64,000 nucleotides of DNA from Agrypnia vestita (taxonomy: Eukaryota; Arthropoda; Insecta; Trichoptera; Phryganeidae). The notes beneath the pieces were generated by a model. It had not been told where the DNA came from and searched no databases. It saw only the letters and a program-made list of their open reading frames with translations. The stretch lies in assembly GCA_016648135.1 (NCBI GenBank), contig JADDOH010002624.1:1-64000 (forward strand). Direction: 5' to 3'. A program made the position numbers and the translations under genes. Shown one piece after another: positions 14,501 to 26,500 of this stretch (position 1 is the first letter of the stretch; each line of letters starts with the position of its first letter).

Positions 14501-17500
14501 TTCAATAGGTCACCGCCCATCCAGGTGACTAGCCACTAAAAACTCTCACAGGCTGACGTAATTTGCATTTTAACAATAGAAATTGGTATTATATTTACGT
14601 GACAGTAAGCAAATTGAATTCTAACCTGAGACAAGTAAAAAAAATGAAATAGATTTCCGGAATACAATATTACTATAACAAAACTAGCTCCATGATAACA
14701 AGATAAGTAGGAGATGGATGGTGATAAGATAGACTAGGTTTCGGGAAAGTTTAAATTGTTTTTAATATGCTTTTGAAGATGATCTTTGATGATGTGATGG
14801 CTGTGCATAGTTGATTTTACAGCTGTCACATAAATTTTATTAGAGATTAAAGAGAAATAAGCGTGAGTTCTACACGCTGTTTTTCACACAGGAAGCCGTT
14901 GTTGTAGAATAATTTTTAAATGATATAATTATAAAAATAAGTCGTCTTTGCAATTCATAATGGAATAAACAAAATGTTGCAGAAAGATTTTATTACCTAC
15001 TAAAATGAAACTTCAGGATTTTTCGTGGTTTAAATACGCCTCCAAAATGTTGCTTTTTAACATTAATGCTATATAGGAGAAAGTGTCAGTGAAAGTCCAG
15101 CAACCAGTGTATAAGAAATCGCCAAAATAAACGATATCGTGCGATATTGTAAAAACAAATACTGTGATTCATCAACACATCCTTGTTAATATGCGGTTTT
15201 CATAAGACAATTCCAAATTCCGCTTGAAATATGATAAAAATTTTGTGCGATGCACTTTCTGACCGCATACAGTAGCCGGCAAACATCTTGAAATTCTGCG
15301 GCATAGTGGGGGGACGTTTGCGCATCTACCTTTCCACCAACGAGACCCAAATTTCGTCTTCTGCGCATTCCCCCACTTAGCCAAAGAATTTCATGAAGTT
15401 TGCCGGCAACTGTACCTGCTGTCAAAATTTGGTAACACCACGTGACCGCTTCGTTATCTGCGCTTGATTGACTTCTTCTAAACTAGATATAGTAAGATAC
15501 GTGTACATACACGTCAGAAACAATTCAATAGCTGGAAGACAAGACTGTTAAGAAATGGAAAAGATTATTGCCGAAGTGTGCAAAATGTGATTACATATGT
15601 GCAATGTTTAGAAGCAGCCAATTGTTATATGAAATCAATTTGTATTTAATTGACAAAGAATCGGCGTTTATTATAAACTGGCTGTAATCCATCAAAAATG
15701 ACGGTACTTTTACGTGTTGGTTCCTAAGGATTAATATTTATTTATTTTATGAAAAAAAATCATAAAGAAAATTTTACTATAAAAAAGTTACGGACGTTAC
15801 AGACAAACAGATAGACAATGAAATTATTATAATCGGGATTAAAATTTTTTATATTTTTAAATTTATTTAATTAAATATATGGTATACAATAAATTGACTT
15901 TTTTTTAAATACTTTGTAGTCATGTAGACTTCATCAGTGAAGAGAGAGAATATTGAAATACCTATTCAGAAATAAGTTGCCTTTAGTTGCTGACAACACG
16001 AGTTACATAAACATCAGTAAACTAATTTTTAACTATGTGTTCTTCTTTAGCATTGTAACTTGATGTTTTTTTTTTCTTAAGAAATGGCGATATAACGTTT
16101 TAGTATACATTTTTAATAAAACCTACCTATATTGTTTCAAAATGCTGTCAATCTAATCCCTTAAGCCATTCTGTCAGTTGTTTCCCGAATTGATACTTGG
16201 TTTTATTTGTTATCTCGGTGGTATATTATTATAAAAATGTAGAGCTATATTAATTTGATGTCGACGCGCAAAATTTGTTTTGTCACTTACTTTCTGTTTT
16301 TTGGAGCTCCAGCACCTATGCTTTGAATGTAAAATATAATATGCGAGTCAGTTTTTTTACTATATTACGTGGCAGATATTATTTTCCTTTACAATTTTTT
16401 CAGAGGTTAATAATTTTTTACATAAATAAATTTTGAAAAAATATAATTAAAAAAAAGTAATGGGTAAATTAAAATATGTATTGTACATTAATGCATGCAA
16501 GGTATGTATGCAAGGCTGAGAATGATATCGAAAGGAGAGTAACTGCGGGAAACAAAGTTAATGGTGCACTAAATGCAATTATGGCCAATAAGAATCTGTC
16601 AAAAGAAGCAAGACTAGCGGTACATAATGGCGTTCTAGTGCCAACCCTTATGTATGGAAGTGAAGCCTGGAATTGGCAAAAGAGGAATGAAAGTAGACTG
16701 AATGCGGTTGAAATGCGGTCACTAAGACGCTTGTGTGGAAAATCTTTGGTCGATAGAGTGAGGAATGAACAAATTAGAAGTGAATGCAATGCTGGCTGTA
16801 GTGTGGTAGATAGAATAAAGAAAGGAGTGCTGAGATGGTTTGGTCATGTGGAACGTATGAATGAGGAAAGGATGGTTAAGAAAATATATGAGGTGAATGT
16901 TGAAGGCAACAGGAATAGAGGGCGTCCGCGAAAGACCTGGCACGATCAGGTACTACAAGTATTTGAGGATGGCCCTGTTTAAAGCCGCAACAACCGTAGA
17001 ACGTGTATGAGAAGATGTATGAATGTGGCCGAAGCAAAAGTGGTGTGCCAGGATAGAAGAGTGTGGCGTTCAATCCTCTCTGCCTACCCCTACAGTGAAA
17101 CGGCGTGATGGTTAGTTAGTTAGTTAGTTTGTACATTAATGTGCAAAAAAGTACAGTCCATGAAAAATTATTTCTAAATGTGTACCAATACGCTCTTGAC
17201 ATTCTTATTATATATATATACAACATATATATATATATCTATCTATATATATAATTATATATATCATCTCTATATAATATCTCATCTCTGTCTATATATT
17301 ATATTTTCTTAATTTATCCAAGGGTTGTTGCTATAAACTATAGATTTAAGGTAACCCCACGTAAAATAATCCATCGGTGAATTGCGGACTTCAAGGGGGC
17401 CAATTTACGTCACAACTTCTAAATATCAATCCATTCGGAAACAGTTCTCGAACGACAGTGGGTGTAATGTCGCTTGAGCCAGGTTCTATGGTTACATCCA

Positions 17501-20500
17501 GCGAAATGCAATAAAACGGCATCTCTACGCATCGCTCCGAATCAAATATGAAATTATTTATTAGACATTTTGTATAAAAAAAAATATTGAATTATTCGCT
17601 TTAAAAAGTTTTCAAAAACATCATCAGCATGTTTATACAGGGTTATTTGGAAAACATTAATAAAATCGCAGGACTATACTCCTGCCTTGATTATGAGTCG
17701 AAAATGTTCAAGCTATTATGACCTAATATCAATAGTTAAGGAGATATGCGACATCAAAGCTTGCACTTTTTTTTCAATATTTCCTACTTACTTTTTGTAA
17801 AACGTTGGACTATAATTACAGTAACTTATGTCGAGTATGAAAAATTCATTCACTTTAATACAAGTCAAATAAAAAAATAAAAACCTTCGAATTCCAATCG
17901 GAAATTTTTCAGGGTTTTAATCATTTTATTAAACTTGTATTGACACAAATGAATTTTTAGTAATTGATATTAGTTACTGTAATGATAGTCCAACGTTTTA
18001 CAAAAAAAAATACGTCAGAAATATTGAGAAAAAAATGCAAACTTTGATGTCACATATCTCCATAACTATTGATATTAGGTCATGATGGCTTGAACATTTT
18101 CAGGAAGGCAGGAGTATAGTCCTGCGAGGTTATTAATGTTTTACAAATAACCCTGTATATGTAGAAAATTTCCTATAGAACGAGAAAAAATGTAAATAAT
18201 GAAAATTAAACTTTTTTACAATGTGCATTCATAGATAATATATGCAAACACTTGCACACACAAAAACATATATATTCAACAGGGTGCGGAAAGTTGAGAA
18301 AGGGAACTACGAGGCTGGGCTATCCTGGATCCAGTATTTCGCGGGGGTCTCACAGAGCCCCTATGGAAATCAGAGACCTGAATATTTTCCAACTTTGTGT
18401 TGTTCAAAATTTAAATATTAAATTTACCGGTAAAAGAAAATAACATAATATAACAAATAAGAATGAAAAACATGAAATTTGTATGAATAGAGGTATTTTT
18501 TATTTATTTATATATTACTAGCTGTGTAGATTTTAGTACACTGTTTGGATCGTCATAGAACTTTCGCGAACCTTCTAGAACATTCTCCTTCCAGAACTTT
18601 AAAGAAATTTATCGAATGTACAGGAACCTTCTGTACACACCGACACAATCCGCCACTCAGTTTAGAACCTTATAGAACTTTCCGGAATTTTCTAGAACGT
18701 TTTCCTTCCAGAACTTTCTAGAGCAGGTTTTTCTGAATCTGAAGCATTTGCGGCCTTCGCACAACAAAACAATGTGCTAGAAAGCACATTTTCGTCACCC
18801 ACTCCCACCTACGCACAGCCACCCCCACCAAACTCGCAAATTTTCGATGTGACACCAAGGACTATCCACCACCATAACCACCGGTGGGTGGTTGTGGCTG
18901 GTTGTAGAGAAAACTTAGCGGGTAGGAAAACACGGATTTCTTTATATATATATATATATTGACTACCTGCAACCCGTCAAAAAGACGAAATATTCGTTCG
19001 CGTCTTTGCTAAGCCCTAGTATATATTTATAATGTCTTTTTGGCGATCCATGGAGAGGCTGCCGTAGCAACATGCGTGAAGCGGCCGGTTCGGTTTGGTG
19101 GCCCGCGGTTCAAGCCCTATCACCGGCTGTTACCTTTTTTTTTAGCCGTGAATTCGAAAAAAATTACGGACGTTAAACAAAGTTACGGGGATAGACGAAT
19201 AGACGGACGGACAGACGGACAGACAATAAAATTATTATGTTTGATTATCAATACCCTAGTGGGCTTTTACAGGATTATATAAGATACAAGAATTTTATAC
19301 AATCCTTTTACATGTTTTACATGTAACAAATGTTTTATAATAATAAACAAAAAGTAATAAAAATAAAACATATGTAACAGAAAAATATTTATATTTTTGA
19401 TAGGTATATCTTAGTACATATATTTCAAAACTATATACATACAATACAATATATTCATACAAATAAACGTTTTACTTGCCATAAAATAGCTGACGTTATA
19501 TTAAAATGGAAATTTCAAGAGGTTTCCTTTCTAAATTTTTTTAGTTCATTTTTAAGTGATATAAGTTCTTGATTTTTTTTTTAAATTTTCGGTAATGCAT
19601 TGAATGCTTTAGTTCCTATAAAAGAATAATGATTCTGGGCTACGCTTCTCTTATATTTAGGCGTGTTTAGATTTAGACGATCTATAAATAAAGGATATAA
19701 CATTTTTTGTGAAAATTTTTCTGAAAAATTGACTTGTCCATATTTTGGTTAAGTTCGATGACCAGCTCGAACCACCATCTGGTTTCAAAATTATCGTATT
19801 ACTGAAAACAATTACAATTACAATTCGTACCTTGACGATAATATTGAAACCAGAGAAAAAATCTTAAAAACAAGCGCTTTTTTTATGCTATTCATATGAG
19901 TTCATAAATACGTTAGTGAGTGGAGAAAATTGTTTTATTTATTTCGAATTTAAATTCTTATTTATTATTCTTATAATGAGTTTTATTTACTGTTATGTTG
20001 GGTAAGATGTGTGAATCATTAAATAAAACTAAAAGCCGTTATTGATAGTAAGAGAGCAATTTTTTTAATTTGTTTTGTGTCCTTTAGATGCCTGTTTCAC
20101 ATGTTTATTTTTGTTAATTAGTTTTTCGTAGTTTAAATATTTGGGCAGTATTATTACTAACAATCTAGACCCTGATACGGAGATCAAATGCAGAATACAG
20201 ACAGCCCGTGCATCTTTTAATAAGATGAAAAGTCTACTCTGTAATGACGACTTAAACTTGAAGCTCAGGTTGCGTGTTGTTGCTCAAATGCTATGTATGG
20301 TCAGTTCTACTTCACGGTGTTGAAGCATGGACGCTGAAGGTGAATACTCTAAATCGCCTAGAGGCGTTCGAAATGTGGATATATCGTAAAATGTTAAGGA
20401 TATCTTGGACTGACATGACTAGTAATATTGAAGTTTTACGTAAAGCAAATACAAACAGTTACTCAACACAGTAAAGCTCCGTAAAATTTCATGCTTTGGT

Positions 20501-23500
20501 CATATAATGAGAGGCGAAAAGTACTAATTGAAAGTCGCAGAGGGGTCAGAAGGAGGCAGCATTCCTGGTTTAGAAATATCCGAGAGTGGACCGGGATAAG
20601 AAGCGTGGAAGAGCTGTTCCGCACTGCCCTGGACAGGGAAACTTTCTCCCAGATGATCGCCGACGTCGGGGGGACCCGACAGGGCACACGAAGAAGAAGA
20701 AGAAGTAATTTTATATTAATAATTTTTATTTTCACTAAAGTTTGTCTATTCATCTGTAAAAAAAATATGCCTTGTTTTAATACACAAGTAAGGTAGCTGT
20801 TGTATTATATTATGATGTATTGGATAATAAATCACTTTTTAATGACTGAGTATTATTTTTATTCAGGAGGCCGCGTCGCCAGGTTTCGCAGACACGGTGC
20901 GCAGTGCTTTTACCGTAGATCATGTCAATAAATCAAACATGAATTGACAGTAGTAATTATTCACAAACAATGTACAGAAAGAACCTACCCTAAAGGAGCT
21001 CTTGATAATAAAATTCGAATTGTAAAGTACGTGCTGTAAGTACACGTAATCAAGAATGAATAAGTATTATTATATTATCATACTTAATTAAGAATATTAG
21101 ATATATGTATTTAAAAATATGATATATTGTTGAAAGCAACGAATATTAATCACGCCATAGGGCGTTCGAGTTAAACACTCTGGAAAATGAATAAATTTAT
21201 TTCGAAATAGTTCACATTAATTTTATTACTGAACATTCTAGATCGCATTCGAAAAATTACTCGCATAATTATTTGATTATATGTCACTCTCTGAACTTCG
21301 ATACTGTCTGTCTGGTAGCGTAATATTTAAAGGTACGCCATTTCTTCTTACCTGTGCATTTTACCTCTAGCGCGGGAGTATTTCGGACCGCTTTCACCAT
21401 TCGAAATCCAATTAATTCGATCAAATCGATTAATTTAAATAACATTATCGTAAAATCTATGGTCGCTTCCTTCATTATTGTAACATTTTTTTTCGTGTAA
21501 TCTAGAGTGAAAACCGTATAAATATCAATAATATTTAAAGAGAAACACGTTTAAATAATTATGTAAAATAATGGTTCTTTTATAAAATAATACCAGAAAA
21601 ATAAGCTACATTTGAAATTAGGTAAACATTATTATTAATGCCCTTTGGTTGTTAAGAGCAAAGCAATTTGAATTCATTTAGGAACGAATAAATGTTTGGT
21701 TACCTGAAGTTATATTATATTTGCATGCCCTAACTAGCGTAAGTGGTTTATCATAAAAAGCGATGTATTGCTCGATAACTTTGCAAGCTACCTGATGAAA
21801 ATCAATATTTTCTTATCTGATTTGATACATCGAACCGCCTACGTGTTTTCGACTCGAACACAATATGAAAAGCGCAAACTAAACGTATAAAAATATGCGA
21901 AACCCTGAAAGTAGTCGATTCTTTTTTGAATTTCCAAGTATTTTCCAACAATAACCTGAAAGAAATCAGGTTTCACTTGAACCATATTCTTTGAGAAAGT
22001 ATTAACCTTTGATATCGTTAAAATATTATGCAAAAAACCACCCACATCAAAGACAAATTGACAAAACATATACAATTTTTTTTTCCAAAATGAACGGAAG
22101 TTTTCTTTTCATCACTAACTATAGCACTAACCTGTTAAATTTTTCCAACACGAATTCTTCCGAAGTACAATTGGCATGTTGCTTGCGTGTTGAAACAAAA
22201 CCGGCGGTATCGGGTTTGAATCCCATTGAGATCACAATACATCTGTGATTTTATCATTAAGGGTGTTTTCGTGACGCGTTACGGTTCGGTATTTCGACTT
22301 CTTGGCCTGGTTGTACTCCCAGCATTAAAAATAAAATAAAATGAATTAAATTTAATCACCCAATTTATAATTGCATTAATATTTATTAAATATGATTTTA
22401 CAACAGGTGATTTTCCTATGAAATTAATCATAGTTTATTTGTATTGTATTCCCCAATACATATTCATTGAAATAAATCTATATGCTATAAATTTATTCTA
22501 TAGACTAGGGGTTACACCACCCTGGGAGATTGACACGCAGGTAGAAATTGGGGTTTTACAAGGAGATGAATAATTATTTTAATTTTCTTTATTTTCACTT
22601 ATATAAAACTATTATTTTATTACAAATATTTTAAAAAGAAAAATGGCTTCGTCATGTCCATTCCCGTGGAGCTCCTCCGTGCGACTAAGATGTAACTTTC
22701 ATTTAAATTATTTTTATTATTGGATGCTGCCACGCAACTGGCCCTGGGCACGTTTACAAGTGACAGTGCAATATTGCAATATTTATTTTGATTTTGAATT
22801 TGAATTTGATTTCATCAGAAAAAAAATTTGCATTCAAAATTCTTCTTAATTTTGTGTGGCGTACTCGAACAAATCAATATCAATTGAACCTGCTTATTAA
22901 TTAAACGCATTGCAAACTCTCTTAAAAAATATGAGTTGCGTCGTTAGTAGGACGAAGTAAAGGTGGAAAACTGTTGAATCTTCAAGATCTACAGAGGACG
23001 TTGGATTTCAATTAATTTAATAGTTTGAATGCCCACGTTTATTATTATTAATCACAAGAGTTGTACCAGCGTTACATAATTAAAAGTGATATTTTGTTGT
23101 TTTTATTCTGACTTTCTCTATTCTCTCCAGGTTTACCAGCTCCGGAACACAGCGATAACCCCCTGCGATACAAGTTCTCATGGTCGCCGCGAGGAGTGCT
23201 GCTGGCCACCCTGTCAGCAGCAAAGTATCTCAGCAGAGGACAGGTGCGGAAAAGACTTTAACAAAACTGGCAGACAAAGATTTTGCTACAGTAGTAATCC
23301 TTCTGATAGACAATGATTTTGTTGCTAAGCAGTTCTATCTGATTCTTATGTAATTTCGCCTGCTGGATTCGAATACGCCGTCAGAATTTGTCACATATTC
23401 GTTATCTAGCTTGTTTTATTTTTATTTTTATTTAATTTATGGTACAAATACAGTTCTTATATATAATATATCAGATTAAACATTTTTTAAAAATACTTGG

Positions 23501-26500
23501 TAGTCATGTAGACCTTATCAGTGAAGAGAAGCTCTCGAGTCTGATGAGGGAGCCACAGTTCTTATTCCTTGTTATAATATAAAGGTACATAGTGTATACA
23601 AGTTATTTATTAATACAGTAAAAAGGTAAATTGATAATGAAAGTATAGGAGTTATTTTGAAAAAAAGCTATAGGTTAATTGATTTATGAATTTAAGTTTG
23701 ATTTTAGGAAAATTTTAATTTTTTTGATTTGCTCTGAGAGGTTACTGATGCATCGTATCTCGATAGGTAGGTTATTATAGTAATTAATGGCTTTATAAAT
23801 ATAGTGATATAGCTGCATTTGGGTTGTTTTACATTTAGGCATTATGAATTGGTTTCCATTTCTCATAAATCAGTCACCATTTTTTGTAATCATACGTTTT
23901 ACTTGTGCCTTGTTTTTAATTCTTCGAATTTTTGATTTTCAAAGCTCCTTTAAACATAAATTTTTATTCACAGATTGTCGTATTAGTCTAGAATAATAAA
24001 ATTTTGGGGGATAACCGAAGGACCTGAGTTTTTTCAACAATGGGTAATTGCGGGGTTTTACGGGTACTTGGGAAAACACTTTATATTTTAAATTATTTAA
24101 TTCCTTCTTGTCGTTTGTGAAGTGCATATCTAAATTCTATTTTTACCCCTATCACATATTGAATAGAATGCCACCAGTATAAATTGGCATGCGAAAAGGG
24201 CGTCCCTGTGGCGAAACTGAAGTTGCCAGGGTGTAAATTTATTACACAATACATAATATACAGAGTGTCTGGTGACCGGTGTCGGAGCCTTTAATAGAAA
24301 TGGCGGCCGCTTTATCTAGAGTCCTGTCAAATGGTAATATTGGTCCATTATTTGCTTTTTCAACTTCGCAAAACTTTAATACATCATTGGAAATTGTTCT
24401 TGCACCACCCCGGACTATTTAGGATGTTTTGGACATAATAATTCAGTGTATATTGGTAATCAAGATGTCACGGCTCACGCGCACATGACGAGATTGAACT
24501 GAATGACAGGGCGAGGGGTTACCGCCGAGTGCGGGCGGGACGGGTTTTAGTTCCAAAGTCGCCTCACGCCAATTTACGTTGGTCAAGCTCTAGCAACATT
24601 TGTGAACTACTCAAAGTTTGTACAATTTACTATGTAACATTATAATGCCACGCAACTTTGTTAATAGTCTTGAAAACTTTTATTAAGTGTGTGGTGAGTG
24701 ACTTTCGAGCCCTAAAAAAGAAATATAAACCTCCTCTGTTATAGCTTTCACAGTTAATTATAATTAATCATATTCTTTAAGCAGAAAGACTGTTATAATA
24801 ATGATTAATATTTAGACTATATTAATCAGTTTAATATCCATGTCGCTTCTACATCAAATAAACAAGATTTTTTTAGAATATCCAGATATCCTACACAACT
24901 TATTACTATTAATGGTGGTAGTCATAACTCATTTTGGCCAATATTGCGGTTAGTGAGTTTTACCTTTAAAGTTTAAAGATGATATAATGTTGCAGATAAG
25001 GATTTTTGATAAATTGATTGTGATGTTGAATAATTAAAAAATCAAATTTGTCTTAGTGTTAAATTTTTATATTAGTCTTTGATTTCATTCAAAAATCATT
25101 TTCTAATTAAATTACAGGTTAGTCTCACATATTTTTTAAAAATAATAGCATTTTTTTACAAAAATAGCCGTGATACTACACACCTATAAGTCATATTTTC
25201 TTGGCAAATCGAAATAAACATTAACAAATCTAGCCATCTAAAAAAATATTATTCAACTGCTTCGCTTATTGATTGAGAAATTATTTTTCTGGCACGTAAA
25301 GCCGTTTGTCTTTCCTTATAATTTGTCTATATAATTTATCTATATAATATTATCCATAATGATATCCAATATTAACTTAATTTTTGCAAAATATGTGTCA
25401 CCATTTTTATTTTTATCTTTTTATTTTATCAAAATAACATCCGTACAATTTGACAGTTTTGTCACGTATGTATATTATGTGGGATATAAAGCAAAGGCAG
25501 CAATATCCTATAAAATTTTAACACAGTCATCGAGGATAACTTATTAATAATGTACTAAATTCTAAATTTAATAGGAAATATAAATTTATAGAAAACGTGA
25601 TATTGAAAGGAATAAATACATAAAATCTAGAATTCAATACATTTTAAATTAATAACCCTCGGTGACTGCAATAAAAACATTAAATTTTTTTTTGGATTTT
25701 GCTGCCTTTGCTTTTATACTCCACAAATAATGTATTGAAAAAATACATTTTTTATTTTAATTTACCCTAGATTTTGTAATACATACTACCATTATTCAAT
25801 GATAATGACTGCTTCTTATAGATATACAATAAATAAATCTTTTTGCAGTACAAAATTCAGTCTCTTCCACATTAATATAATCATGTTGCTACAACAAAGT
25901 AATAAACACATTAATTATAAAAATATTTTTCGAAATAATCAATTTTTTTTCTCCGATTTGAAAAATAACATTCTCACCAGAATTTTATATCCAGTTTAGT
26001 TAAGAAATATATATTTCATTTGACATTAAATCCAATTAATACTGCAAATAACATAATGTCATGTAGAAATTATTAAATACAGGTAGGTATTAATTTTTTT
26101 TATTACGCAGATTGTGGAAATTGCTGGCGGAGGAGAATTACTGTCCAGCCTAAAGGACCTCGACTTTTTACCGGGATTTGCTCTGGAGGGATATCCTAAT
26201 AGAGACAGTACCTTATACGCTGATCTATACGGGATAAGTTCCGAGGTGCACACCGTCAAAAGAGGAACTCTTCGCTTTAAGGGTAAGATATTATTTTTTT
26301 AATATTAAAACTTGTTCATTCATTCATACCATCGCGTTATCAGTGATAAAAAAAGGATGATATGATATTCAGTTTGTCCTATAAAAGGTTTCTGAAAAGC
26401 ATCTTTAAACACGATATAATAACAGAATGAAATTAGTAATTAAGAATCACCATCATGATCTTCTTCATCTCTTAATCCTAGGATCGTCAGGGACTCTACA

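Larger units (their letters stand above)
18517..18962 (-). mobile_element. Helitron-like non-autonomous element carrying heat-shock-element arrays
   Basis: Read on the minus strand, it starts TCAATATATATATATAT (18962 downward), like the TC plus AT-rich 5' ends of insect Helitrons. It ends ...ACAGCTAG|T at 18517-18521, the same last bases as the Helitron end at 9595-9602, with a small hairpin GTGTA/TACAC just inside. The expected A before the 5' TC is a G here, so the 5' boundary is not perfect. No Rep/helicase ORF is present. Inside lie two related 117-bp-spaced blocks dense in GAA and TTC triplets (separate entries). Confidence 0.45.
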
